Part shown: in pieces, positions 1 to 6,568 of the stretch
Position numbering within the stretch: the stretch's first letter is position 1
Layout of the letters: each line of letters opens with the position of its first letter
Program-made: the position numbers and the translations under genes
The notes under the pieces: model-generated
What the model was told of the DNA's origin: nothing
What the model saw: the letters and a program-made list of their open reading frames with translations, nothing else
Databases searched by the model: none
From: Rhizobiaceae bacterium
GTDB taxonomy: Bacteria > Pseudomonadota > Alphaproteobacteria > Rhizobiales > Rhizobiaceae
NCBI GenBank assembly: GCA_913776675.1
Contig: CAJYRE010000557.1
Coordinates: 1-6,682, forward strand
Length of the DNA: 6,682 nucleotides
Direction of reading: 5' to 3'

Positions 1-6
1 AACAGT

Positions 7-37
7 CTTGTGTGTTTTGAGACCCGACGCTTATAAC
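7..37 (+). promoter_or_regulatory. Weak candidate promoter for the FlaR-like pair
   Basis: CTTGTG at 7-12 resembles the alphaproteobacterial -35 (CTTGAC), and TATAAC at 32-37 resembles a -10 element; counting the hexamer TTGTGT at 8-13, the spacer is 18 nt. Transcription would start near position 44, leaving a leader of about 25 nt before the TTG start at 69. The -10 lies inside the loop of the hairpin at 22-45. Only short matches support this and the upstream gene is outside the window, so it may be chance. Confidence 0.25.
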
Positions 38-45
38 CGTCGGGT
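22..45. other. Perfect 8-bp hairpin in the leader of the first gene
   Basis: ACCCGACG (22-29) pairs perfectly with CGTCGGGT (38-45) around the 8-nt loop CTTATAAC. It is followed by GTCGAG and only four T (53-56), so it is a poor intrinsic terminator as it stands. It could be the terminator of the gene upstream of the window, an inverted-repeat operator over a -10 box, or part of a longer structure cut by the window edge. The structure is directly visible; the role is open. Confidence 0.45.
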
Positions 46-68
46 GTCGAGATTTTGGGGCGACGGAT

Positions 69-641
69 TTGGTAAAATATCTCAAAACTGGCCCTGAAGC
101 GGCAAGTCTTGTTAAAGACGCTCAACGCATCTGCGTGGTCGGCTGCTCTGGTAGCGGCAAGAGCACGCTGTCTCAGGTGCTGTGCCGCCGTTTAAATCTC
201 ACCTATATTTCTATGGATCGTGATGTGTTCTGGCTTCCGGGCTGGCAACTCCGGCCTCGTCCCGAAGCGATTGAGCGGATGAAGGGCTTTGTTGCAGGCG
301 AGCGCTGGATCATCGATGGCAACAGCCCCGGCACCTTGCCAGCGCGCTTGGCGCGTTGCAATCTGGTGATCTGGATGCGCCCACCGCGCTACGCCTCGAT
401 GTATGGGGTTGTGTCCCGCTGGCTGAAACACCGAGGACAGGTGCGGCCGGAAATGGCGGAAGGTTGTCCCGAAAAGATCGACTGGGAATTTTTGAAATAC
501 ATCTGGAATTTCGAAGCCAAAGAAGTGCCGCAGTTTCAGGAGCAGTTTGAGAAGGCACGCGACGGTCTTACGGTGATTGTGGTGACATCCCGCAAGCAAA
601 GTGCAGAGCTGTTGTCGGAATTGGCCAAAATCCACCCGTGA
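69..641 (+). CDS. P-loop adenylate-kinase-like protein, FlaR/'topology modulation' family (copy 1)
   Basis: A 190-aa cytoplasmic P-loop NTPase resembling small nucleotide kinases of the adenylate kinase type. It has a Walker A motif GCSGSGKST (residues 25-33), an SMDRDVFWLPGW segment (48-59; relatives usually have an HLD...W.PGW version), WIIDGN (80-85) with a downstream RLARCN, and a C-terminal lid-like block with RPEMAEGCPEK (126-136) and WEFLKYIWNF (139-148). These blocks are the hallmark of proteins annotated 'DNA topology modulation protein FlaR', a name taken from Listeria; the substrate is not known to me. The start is TTG at 69: GGGG at 57-60 serves as a ribosome site, the reading frame is closed by TGA at 18-20 with no ATG/GTG between, and the next gene's protein aligns from its first residue (MVKY/MVHY). 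It ends 10 bp before its paralogue, so the two are probably cotranscribed. Family call is firm; function is not. Confidence 0.85.
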   Translation: MVKYLKTGPEAASLVKDAQRICVVGCSGSGKSTLSQVLCRRLNLTYISMDRDVFWLPGWQLRPRPEAIERMKGFVAGERWIIDGNSPGTLPARLARCNLVIWMRPPRYASMYGVVSRWLKHRGQVRPEMAEGCPEKIDWEFLKYIWNFEAKEVPQFQEQFEKARDGLTVIVVTSRKQSAELLSELAKIHP

Positions 642-651
642 GGTTTAAGTC

Positions 652-1224
652 ATGGTGCATTATGTGCAAAATCTGGAAGATGCGGCCGAAATTCTGAAAA
701 ACAGTAATCGGGTGATGGTTGTTGGCTGTTCTGGTGGCGGAAAGAGTACCTTGTCCCTGAAGTTGTGCGAGAGATTTTCTCTTCCATTCGTGTCGATGGA
801 CCGTGACTTTTTCTGGTTGCCTGGATGGAAGGCGCGGCCCCGCGATCAGCAACGGATGCTAATCTCGCAAAAAGTCATGGAAGAGCGTTGGTTGCTGGAT
901 GGCAGCAATCCATCCAGTTTTGATTTGCGTTTGCCAAGGACTGATATTGTGCTTTGGGTGCGGATGCCTCGTTGGCGGTGTTTGCTGGGAGTTTACACAC
1001 GCTCGTTCCAAAATTATGGTAAAACCAGAATTTCGATGGCTGCGGGATGCGTCGAAAAGTGGCCAGACCGCGAATTTCTCTCCTATATCTGGAACTTCGA
1101 GCACAAACACGCTCCCATCTTTATCCGCAATTTCGATCTATACGGCCCGCAAGTGCCGGTTTTGGTGTTAAAATCCCGGCGCGAAGTGTCGCAGCTTCTT
1201 GATCTTGTCGGCGCACAGGCTTAA
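652..1224 (+). CDS. P-loop adenylate-kinase-like protein, FlaR/'topology modulation' family (copy 2)
   Basis: A 190-aa paralogue of the preceding protein, about 44% identical by hand alignment with a single one-residue gap. It keeps Walker A GCSGGGKST (25-33), SMDRDFFWLPGW (48-59), WLLDG (80-84), RLPRTD (93-98) and the C-terminal block MAAGCVEK (129-136) plus REFLSYIWNFE (140-150). It differs from copy 1 where the family normally reads DGN: here the residues are DGSNP (83-87), so the Asn is moved by one position. The lid segment is also less typical (GKTRISMAAGC instead of RPEMAEGC). The ATG at 652 has GAGG at 640-643 as ribosome site, overlapping the stop of copy 1. The coq10-like gene follows with at most 9 bp between, which suggests one transcript. 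It is probably a P-loop kinase or NTPase that diverged after an old tandem duplication; substrate unknown. Confidence 0.85.
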   Translation: MVHYVQNLEDAAEILKNSNRVMVVGCSGGGKSTLSLKLCERFSLPFVSMDRDFFWLPGWKARPRDQQRMLISQKVMEERWLLDGSNPSSFDLRLPRTDIVLWVRMPRWRCLLGVYTRSFQNYGKTRISMAAGCVEKWPDREFLSYIWNFEHKHAPIFIRNFDLYGPQVPVLVLKSRREVSQLLDLVGAQA

Positions 1225-1233
1225 GTGCCACGT

Positions 1234-1686
1234 ATGCCAAAGTTTGAAACTCGCCGTATTGTCAAGCACGCTCCTGACCGCATGTATGCGCTGGTCGCCG
1301 ATATTGAGCGCTATCCCGAATTTGTCCCGCTCTGCGAGGCATTGTCCATCCAGTCCCGCAAGGAGCGCGACGGCAAGGAATTGCTGATTGCCAATATGTC
1401 GGTGGGCTACAAAGCCATCCGCGAGACATTTGCCACGCAAGTGCTGCTCAAGCCCGATGAACGCGCCATTGATGTGAAATATATCGAAGGCCCGTTCAAA
1501 TATCTCGACAATCGCTGGCGGTTTGAAGAAACGTCTGACGGTGGCTGCACGGTGCATTTCTTTATCGATTACGAATTCAAAAGCCGCATTCTCGGTGCCC
1601 TGATGGGGTCGATGTTCGACCGCGCTTTTCGCATGTTTACCGAGGCGTTTGAGGCGCGGGCTGATAAGATTTACGGGGCCGGGTGA
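1234..1686 (+). CDS. Coq10-like ubiquinone-binding START-domain protein (type II toxin RatA family)
   Basis: A 150-aa single-domain protein of the SRPBCC/START fold. In mitochondria and alphaproteobacteria this family (Coq10) binds ubiquinone or its intermediates and supports respiration; the gammaproteobacterial relative RatA is named as a toxin, so database labels vary. Family marks are the opening MPKFETRRIVKH, YPEFVPLCEAL (27-37), VGYKAIRETF (57-66), GPFKYLDNRWRF (86-97), HFFIDYEFKS (108-117), and the amphipathic C-terminal helix GSMFDRAFRMFTEAFEARA (125-143). I choose ATG at 1234 because orthologues begin MPxFET; an in-frame GTG at 1225, directly after the previous stop, would add three residues. 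No strong ribosome site is seen for either, so translation may be coupled to the gene upstream. In related genomes this gene usually follows lipA, as I recall; here two FlaR-like genes precede it. Confidence 0.88.
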   Translation: MPKFETRRIVKHAPDRMYALVADIERYPEFVPLCEALSIQSRKERDGKELLIANMSVGYKAIRETFATQVLLKPDERAIDVKYIEGPFKYLDNRWRFEETSDGGCTVHFFIDYEFKSRILGALMGSMFDRAFRMFTEAFEARADKIYGAG

Positions 1687-1711
1687 GCTTTTCACTCGGT
1701 GCTATCGCACC
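1679..1711. terminator. Overlapping hairpins at the convergent coq10/membrane-protein junction
   Basis: CCGGGTGA (1679-1686) pairs with TCACTCGG (1692-1699) with one G-U pair and a GCTTT loop. A second stem, GGTGC (1698-1702) with GCACC (1707-1711), has a tetraloop TATC and shares two bases with the first, so they may be alternatives. They cover both stop codons of the convergent genes. Neither strand has a good T-run after a stem, so this is at best a weak bidirectional terminator. Confidence 0.35.
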
Positions 1712-2493
1712 AGCGGTCGTCCTTGAATATAATGGCCATAGAGCGTGGTGAGCGCGGACAGAAAAATGATGGTTTGCAGATAAGTCGATATGGCGCGCAA
1801 GCCGATAGAGACCATAAGGGGCAAATTGAGATAAAAAGCGATCTCAGTATTTAAAAGCCCGGTCACGACAACCAAAACGACCCCAAGCCCGAAAAATGTA
1901 AATTTTTGGCCTTTTGTTTTCGTCCAGATCTCCCGCACGGATGTTTTTGCGCCCAGCGCCACCCCTGGCAGTACAGTGGCTAAGCGGAACCAGACCATGA
2001 AGAGAATCACCAAAAGCAGACTTAATCCGAACGGAATAAGCGAAAAAAGAAGGCCATCGTCTGCCTTGCCTGCATAGGTCATAAACGAGAATGAGAGCAA
2101 AAACAGCGCCGATGTCACTATAATCGGGAGGAACAATAAGATGCCGGTGAGAAAATAAGCAAACATTCTGCCGGGTTGAAACCATCTGGCCATGGTGGGC
2201 CTTTCATTCAACAAAACGTAACGATGCCACAGCACAGCCACAGACAACCCCAAGATTGTCTGCACGACAAACGGGATAAATTTTTCTGTCTGTCCGATGG
2301 CATCTGTTTCCGACAGATATGCGTATTTCCCCATTCGATCAAATGTCTCGAATGACATAAAGAGAAATTCGTGCGAGATCAGCGCATTCACCGCAAAATC
2401 GATAACAATAGCGGGCAGAATAATCTGGGCGACAACGCGCCGGTTGCCAACCAATTGTTTGATTGCGTGTTTGAAAATCAGCCAGAATTTCAT
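1702..2493 (-). CDS. Uncharacterised polytopic inner-membrane protein
   Basis: A 263-aa hydrophobic protein with no enzyme motif that I recognise. Likely membrane segments are about residues 20-40, 72-95, 109-138, 147-170, 198-214 and 222-252, giving roughly six spans. The first 19 residues are short and basic (KFWLIFKH...GNRR), a likely cytoplasmic start rather than a cleaved signal peptide. Two blocks, WHRYVLLNERP (89-99) and RLATVLPGVALGAKTSVREIW (split at 170-178 and 179-190), recall a family of alphaproteobacterial hypothetical membrane proteins, by memory only. The ATG at 2493 has AAAGG (2507-2503 on the minus strand) 9 nt upstream. It follows cinA on the same strand after 57 bp, so it may be the last gene of the ispDF-cinA transcript. 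The intervening stretch holds a small 5-bp hairpin (2526-2539) without a T-run. Function unknown. Confidence 0.8.
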   Translation of the reverse strand: MKFWLIFKHAIKQLVGNRRVVAQIILPAIVIDFAVNALISHEFLFMSFETFDRMGKYAYLSETDAIGQTEKFIPFVVQTILGLSVAVLWHRYVLLNERPTMARWFQPGRMFAYFLTGILLFLPIIVTSALFLLSFSFMTYAGKADDGLLFSLIPFGLSLLLVILFMVWFRLATVLPGVALGAKTSVREIWTKTKGQKFTFFGLGVVLVVVTGLLNTEIAFYLNLPLMVSIGLRAISTYLQTIIFLSALTTLYGHYIQGRPLVR

Positions 2494-2550
2494 TGAATAT
2501 CGCCTTTATGACCTTGCTGTTGTTGGAAGAAATCTCTTCTCACAACCTGT

Positions 2551-3042
2551 TTAAAGTGTCTGCAACAGCTCAAGCGCAGTTCTGATGGTTTCCAAGCGAA
2601 CATTCTCACGCCCCAGATCGCCATAGCGCATTTCCCGGTGCAGTATTTTTCCGGTTCTGGCCACGGCGGCGAGATGGACAAGGCCAACGGGCTTTTCCGC
2701 TGATCCACCGCCCGGTCCGGCAATGCCGGTGACAGCAACGGCAGTGGAAGCACCGGAGCGATAGCGCGCGCCGTGGGCCATGGCCAGAGCTGTTTCGCGC
2801 GACACGGCCCCATAGGTTTCCAATGTCGTCACCTGCACGCCCAGCAGGTCCATTTTGGCCTGATTGGAATATGTCACATAGCCGCGATCCACCACAGCGG
2901 ATGATCCGGCAATTTCGGTCAAAAGCCCGGCAATCAGGCCGCCTGTGCAGGATTCGGCGGTGGCAATGGTCAGGCCCCGTTTGCTGAAATCAGCAATCAA
3001 ACTTTGAGCCATCTGTTCGAGATCAGCGGGAAACAGGCTCAT
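2551..3042 (-). CDS. pncC: CinA C-terminal domain protein, nicotinamide-nucleotide (NMN) amidohydrolase PncC type
   Basis: A 163-aa protein made only of the CinA C-terminal domain. This domain deamidates nicotinamide mononucleotide to nicotinic acid mononucleotide, recycling NMN (for example from DNA ligase) into NAD synthesis in the cytoplasm. Family marks are TAESCTGG (28-35), with Ser31 as the expected catalytic residue; [16 protein letters not shown] (54-69), with a conserved Lys63; GAVSRETA (78-85); and the nucleotide loop TGIAGPGGG (105-113) followed by KPVGLV (117-122). The N-terminal molybdopterin-binding-like domain of full-length CinA is absent, as is common in Proteobacteria, so this is not a truncation. 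The ATG (3042-3040) overlaps the ispDF stop as ATGA, so translation is likely coupled. Genomes often label it cinA and describe it as competence/damage-inducible; the enzymatic name fits better. Confidence 0.92.
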   Translation of the reverse strand: MSLFPADLEQMAQSLIADFSKRGLTIATAESCTGGLIAGLLTEIAGSSAVVDRGYVTYSNQAKMDLLGVQVTTLETYGAVSRETALAMAHGARYRSGASTAVAVTGIAGPGGGSAEKPVGLVHLAAVARTGKILHREMRYGDLGRENVRLETIRTALELLQTL

Positions 3043-4262
3043 GGAGTTTTGCCCTGATAAACCACGGTTGCCGTTGCAATGGCGGCAATGCCTTCGCCAC
3101 GGCCCACAAAGCCGATTTTTTCATTGGTGGTGGCTTTGACCGAGCAGCGATCCAGCGAGATATTCAGAATCTCCGACAGCTTTTCCCGCATGGTGAGGCG
3201 ATGCGGACCAATTTTTGGTGCTTCGGCAATCAGCGAAATATCGGCATTCATGATGGTGCCGCCTGCATCGCGCACGATTTTGGCGGCATGTTCCAGAAAA
3301 ATGCGCGAGGCGGCACCGCGCCATTGCGGATCAGACGGCGGGAAATGATCGCCAATATCGCCCGCGCCACAGGTGGCCAAAAGTGCATCTGTGAGCGCAT
3401 GCAGCGCCACATCAGCATCGGAGTGGCCGCTCAAAGCCTGTGTGTGGGGAATGAATATGCCGCAGAGTGTGACACCTTCGCCGGGCACCAATTGGTGAAC
3501 ATCATAGCCATTGCCGGTGCGCACATCGGGCAGGAGCGTGGGGATAAGGCGGGCGTCGGCCATTTCAAGATCTCGCTTTACGGTCAGTTTGATATTGTCA
3601 GCAGAGCCTTCCACCAGCAGCACGGGCAGACCCGCCCATTCGGCAATGGCGGCATCATCGGTAAAATCATCGCGCCCGGTCTCGGCGGCTTTTTTGTGAG
3701 CACTCAGAATTTTGGCGTAAGTGAAGCTTTGTGGGGTCTGGGCGGCAAAAAGTCCACTGCGTGAAACAGTATCGCTGACATGGCCGCTCTCGCTGCCGCG
3801 TTTGAGTGTATCAGCCACCGGCATGGCGGGTAAGACGGCTTCTGCACCGCCAGCAAGCGCATTTATGATTCGCTCCAGCATCGGCTGATCAAAAAACGGG
3901 CGCACGGCATCATGAATCATCACCCATTGCGGTGGTGCAGATTCTAAAGCCGCAAGTCCAGCCAGAACCGATTGCTGCCGCGTTTTGCCGCCATGGGTGA
4001 TCATGATAGTGCGTTGAAGATGCGGCGCATACGTCAAGGCATTGCTGAGCAAAGCCTCATCATCAGGATGAATAACAACCACCAAAGAGGCATCGGGCAA
4101 AAGAGTATGGAACTTTTCCAGCGTGTGAACAATCACGGGTTTACCGCCAATGCGGCGGTATTGCTTCGGCCCTTCACTGGAGGCACCTGCACGTTCACCG
4201 CGACCAGCGGCGACCAATATCACCGCCGTTGACCTTGCTCCATCCGTTTTAGTATGCACCAT
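3039..4262 (-). CDS. ispDF: Bifunctional IspD/IspF (MEP cytidylyltransferase / MECDP synthase)
   Basis: A 407-aa fusion catalysing two non-consecutive steps of the MEP isoprenoid pathway: CTP plus methylerythritol 4-phosphate to CDP-ME (IspD), and cyclisation of CDP-ME 2-phosphate to MECDP (IspF); the kinase IspE acts between them. The IspD half (about 10-240) shows [11 protein letters not shown] (16-26), GPKQY (31-35) with substrate-binding Lys33, HDAVRPF (117-123) and AAQTPQ (173-178). The IspF half (about 247-405) shows GNGYDVH (250-256), with metal-ligand candidates Asp254 and His256, [11 protein letters not shown] (278-288) with His288 as the third ligand, GDIGDHFPP (301-309) and [14 protein letters not shown] (378-391). 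I start at ATG 4262: GGAAAG lies just upstream and the protein then begins near the nucleotide-binding strand as in orthologues. The frame stays open to 4427, but those 55 extra residues look non-coding and lie where the divergent promoters should be. Confidence 0.93.
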   Translation of the reverse strand: MVHTKTDGARSTAVILVAAGRGERAGASSEGPKQYRRIGGKPVIVHTLEKFHTLLPDASLVVVIHPDDEALLSNALTYAPHLQRTIMITHGGKTRQQSVLAGLAALESAPPQWVMIHDAVRPFFDQPMLERIINALAGGAEAVLPAMPVADTLKRGSESGHVSDTVSRSGLFAAQTPQSFTYAKILSAHKKAAETGRDDFTDDAAIAEWAGLPVLLVEGSADNIKLTVKRDLEMADARLIPTLLPDVRTGNGYDVHQLVPGEGVTLCGIFIPHTQALSGHSDADVALHALTDALLATCGAGDIGDHFPPSDPQWRGAASRIFLEHAAKIVRDAGGTIMNADISLIAEAPKIGPHRLTMREKLSEILNISLDRCSVKATTNEKIGFVGRGEGIAAIATATVVYQGKTP

Positions 4263-4427
4263 AAACTTTCCAGCGTTGTAAACTCTTTGCCCTTGTCTAT
4301 CGGTGCCGTTTACGATTTTCCAGCATATGCTTGAAAAAATATCTGTATTGCCCGGAAAGGGCTTGGCATTGCGGTTTTTTATGTCTAAAAATCGGGCATA
4401 TAGACAGTCTGCACGAAAGATAGTCAC
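4263..4427. other. Divergent intergenic region between ispDF and dusB
   Basis: These 165 bp separate two divergently read operons and must hold both promoters. Visible structures are a short stem GCCC (4350-4353)/GGGC (4359-4362), a T6 run (4375-4380), and a longer imperfect inverted repeat: CTGT (4343-4346) with ACAG (4404-4407), and TGCCCG (4349-4354) with CGGGCA (4393-4398). The repeat flanks the best dusB promoter candidate and could be an operator, but it is too imperfect to assign. I found no convincing promoter for the minus strand. Confidence 0.5.
4363..4391 (+). promoter_or_regulatory. Candidate sigma-70-type promoter of dusB-ntrB-ntrC
   Basis: TTGGCA (4363-4368; CTTGGC from 4362 fits the alphaproteobacterial -35) is followed after 17 nt by TAAAAA (4386-4391), a moderate -10. 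Transcription would begin near 4398, giving a leader of about 30 nt to the TTG start. It is the best pair in the intergenic region, but the -10 matches the consensus at only four of six bases. Confidence 0.4.
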
Positions 4428-5426
4428 TTGTCATATCCGCGCCCTGACCAAGCTTTTGCCATAGCATCGGTTGCCATTCGCAATCGGGTTGTGCTTGCGC
4501 CCATGTCGGGTGTCACCGATTTACCCTTTCGGCAATTGGCTTTTCGCTACGGGGCAGGGCTGGTGGTGACCGAGATGGTTGCCAGCCGTGAGCTTGTGTT
4601 TAATGCAGCAGAAAGTTGGTCACGTCTCAAGGGAGCGGGGCTGACTCCGCATATGGTGCAACTCGCCGGGCGTGAGCCGCGCTGGATGGCAGAGGCTGCG
4701 AAAATTGCCGAGGCCAATGGTGCAGGCATTATTGATATAAATATGGGCTGTCCCGCCAAAAAGGTTATTGGTGGTTATGCTGGCTCAGCCCTGATGCGCG
4801 AGCCTGATGTGGCGCTGGCGTTGATTGAGGCAACGGTGAAAGCGGTTTCTGTTCCAGTCACCGTCAAGATGCGGCTTGGCTGGGATGATGCATCAATCAA
4901 TGCACCGGACTTGTCGCGCAGGGCAGAGGCGGCTGGTGTGCAGGCCATTACCATTCATGGCCGCACCCGCATGCAATTTTATGAAGGTAAGGCCAATTGG
5001 GATGCCATCGCCGCCGTGCGTGAGGCCATTTCCATTCCGCTCATTGCCAATGGTGATGTGCAAACCAGCGCTGATGTGGAAGATATTCTGCGTCGTTCGG
5101 GTGCGGATGCTGTCATGCTCGGGCGTGGCTGTCAGGGACGGCCATGGCATACGGGCGTACTGGCTGGGCACCCTGGCCCCGCTGCGACTGATATTCCTGC
5201 CATTGCCGTGGAGCACTACCGTTTAATGATGGACCATTACGGTGCGGATGTCGGCGTACGACACGCCCGCAAACATGTGGCATGGTATCTGGAGCGCCAC
5301 GGCGCGGTTCTCTCCCAGCAGGAAAAAGCGGCCATCATGACATCCAAAGACCCGGAATTTGTGGCCAAGCGCTTGTATGAAGCTTTGGCCAGCGCGGTTT
5401 GCGCACCGCAGGAAGAGGCTGCATGA
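4428..5426 (+). CDS. dusB: tRNA-dihydrouridine synthase DusB (NifR3)
   Basis: A 332-aa FMN enzyme that reduces specific uridines in the tRNA D-loop to dihydrouridine with NADPH. It has the TIM-barrel Dus layout: [12 protein letters not shown] (24-35), flavin-binding start; QLAGREP (78-84); [10 protein letters not shown] (104-113), with catalytic acid Cys108; [10 protein letters not shown] (144-153) with Lys147; TIHGRTR (175-181) with His177 and Arg179; IANGDV (206-211); and GRGCQGRPW (232-240), FMN phosphate loop. The GCPAKK form and the position before ntrB indicate DusB/NifR3. The start is TTG 4428: the frame is closed by TAG at 4401-4403 and no ATG/GTG lies between, GAAAGA (4415-4420) is a weak ribosome site 7 nt away, and the N-terminus has normal length. 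Weak start and weak SD suggest low-level translation. Its TGA overlaps the ntrB ATG (ATGA). Confidence 0.92.
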   Translation: MSYPRPDQAFAIASVAIRNRVVLAPMSGVTDLPFRQLAFRYGAGLVVTEMVASRELVFNAAESWSRLKGAGLTPHMVQLAGREPRWMAEAAKIAEANGAGIIDINMGCPAKKVIGGYAGSALMREPDVALALIEATVKAVSVPVTVKMRLGWDDASINAPDLSRRAEAAGVQAITIHGRTRMQFYEGKANWDAIAAVREAISIPLIANGDVQTSADVEDILRRSGADAVMLGRGCQGRPWHTGVLAGHPGPAATDIPAIAVEHYRLMMDHYGADVGVRHARKHVAWYLERHGAVLSQQEKAAIMTSKDPEFVAKRLYEALASAVCAPQEEAA

Positions 5427-6568
5427 GCAAAGAAGAAGCAAAAGGCACGAGCAACGCTCTGGCCATGGCGGTGTTGAACGCCATTCAGAATCCCGTTGTA
5501 CTGGTTGATCCCGAAGGCTTGATTGCCTTTGCCAATTGGGAAGCGGAAGCCTTTTTTGGTGCCAGCGCCAGCCATCTGGCCCGGTATAAAATCTCGACCT
5601 TCATTCCTTTCGGCAGTCCGCTTCTGGAGTTGATTGAGCAGGTGAGAGAGCGGCGCGCGCCGGTGAATGAATATCGCGTGGATCTCAGCTCTCCCCGTCT
5701 GGGCCAGGACAAGCTGGTGGATTTGTATGTGGCACCCGTGGTGGGCGAGGCGGGTTCTGTTGTGGTGGTGTTTCAGGAACGCTCGATGGCCGACAAGATT
5801 GATCGGCAATTGACTCACCGTGCCGCAGCCCGTTCTGTGACCGGGCTTGCCTCCATGCTGGCCCATGAGATCAAAAATCCGCTGTCGGGCATTCGCGGTG
5901 CTGCCCAATTGCTGGAAACATCCGTGCCCGACGAAGATCGCAACCTGACACGGTTGATTTGCGATGAAACCGACCGGATCGTGTCATTGGTGGACCGTAT
6001 GGAAATTTTCTCCGATGAGCGTCCGGTGGACCGCACCTCGGTAAATATTCACTCGGTTCTGGATCACGTTAAAGCCATTGCACAGGCAGGTTTTGCCCGA
6101 CATTTGAAAATCACCGAGAGTTACGATCCGTCGCTGCCGCCGGTTTTTGCCAATCGTGATCAACTGGTGCAGGTGTTTCTCAACCTGATCAAAAATGCCT
6201 CCGAGGCGATTGGAGATCGGCCCGATGGCGAAATTCAACTGACAACAGCTTATCGGCCCGGTATCCGGCTTTCTGTTGCAGGCTCGCGTGAGAAGATTTC
6301 GCTGCCGCTGGAGTTTTGTGTGCATGATAATGGTCCGGGCGTGCCGCAGGATCTTCTGCCGCATCTTTTCGATCCGTTTATCACCACGAAAACCAACGGG
6401 TCCGGGCTTGGACTCGCGCTCGTTGCCAAAATCATCGGAGGCCATGGCGGCATTGTGGAATGTGACAGCCAGACCAACCGCACAACCTTTCGCGTGCTGA
6501 TGCCTGTTTCCAGAGAAGCGGCAGAGGATGACGCAACGCCTGCCAAAGACACGGGAAAAACCAGATGA
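5423..6568 (+). CDS. ntrB: Nitrogen regulation sensor histidine kinase NtrB (GlnL)
   Basis: A 381-aa cytoplasmic histidine kinase/phosphatase that phosphorylates NtrC under nitrogen limitation and is switched by the PII protein. There are no membrane segments. Order of domains: PAS (about 13-120; [16 protein letters not shown]), dimerisation/phosphoacceptor domain with H-box [19 protein letters not shown] (146-164), His148 being the phosphorylated residue, then the ATPase domain with N-box NLIKNASEA (254-262), G1 DNGPGVP (302-308), F-box LFDPF (315-319) and G2 GSGLGLAL (326-333). All catalytic boxes are intact. I choose ATG 5423, which overlaps the dusB stop as ATGA and has GGAAGAGG (5411-5418) upstream; an in-frame TTG at 5399 would add eight residues inside dusB and is less likely. 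Its own TGA overlaps the ntrC start. Known context: nifR3-ntrB-ntrC operon of alphaproteobacteria. Confidence 0.95.
   Translation: MSKEEAKGTSNALAMAVLNAIQNPVVLVDPEGLIAFANWEAEAFFGASASHLARYKISTFIPFGSPLLELIEQVRERRAPVNEYRVDLSSPRLGQDKLVDLYVAPVVGEAGSVVVVFQERSMADKIDRQLTHRAAARSVTGLASMLAHEIKNPLSGIRGAAQLLETSVPDEDRNLTRLICDETDRIVSLVDRMEIFSDERPVDRTSVNIHSVLDHVKAIAQAGFARHLKITESYDPSLPPVFANRDQLVQVFLNLIKNASEAIGDRPDGEIQLTTAYRPGIRLSVAGSREKISLPLEFCVHDNGPGVPQDLLPHLFDPFITTKTNGSGLGLALVAKIIGGHGGIVECDSQTNRTTFRVLMPVSREAAEDDATPAKDTGKTR

Noticed and set aside
1..36. Possible C-terminal tail of an upstream gene (frame 1, ending TAA at 34-36)
   Set aside because: Eleven codons are too few to recognise a protein, and the other frames are equally plausible; I could not link it to lipA or another gene.
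1168..1695. 175-codon open frame on the minus strand opposite coq10
   Set aside because: It lies antisense to the Coq10-like gene and the end of the second kinase gene, and its product resembles no family; a shadow.
2526..2539. GAAGA/TCTTC hairpin between cinA and the membrane-protein gene as a terminator
   Set aside because: It is an A/T-rich 5-bp stem with no T-run on the minus strand, so it is not convincing evidence of separate transcription units.
3201..3764. 187-codon open frame on the plus strand opposite ispDF
   Set aside because: It is fully antisense to strongly conserved IspF/IspD coding sequence and its translation has no recognisable domain; it is a frame shadow of the real gene.
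4362..4380. Sigma-54-like element TTGGCATTGC ahead of the dusB-ntrBC operon
   Set aside because: The -24-like GG at 4365-4366 would require GC at 4377-4378, but those bases are TT; without the -12 GC it is not a credible sigma-54 promoter despite the tempting nitrogen-regulation context.
4350..4380. GCCC/GGGC stem followed by a T6 run as an intrinsic terminator
   Set aside because: The stem is only 4 bp and the T-run starts 13 nt after it; with genes diverging on both sides there is also no upstream gene on the plus strand to terminate.
5237..5908. 223-codon open frame on the minus strand opposite the dusB/ntrB junction
   Set aside because: Both dusB and ntrB are intact there with all catalytic motifs, and the antisense product is low in recognisable features and rich in His/Arg, as is usual for antisense shadows.
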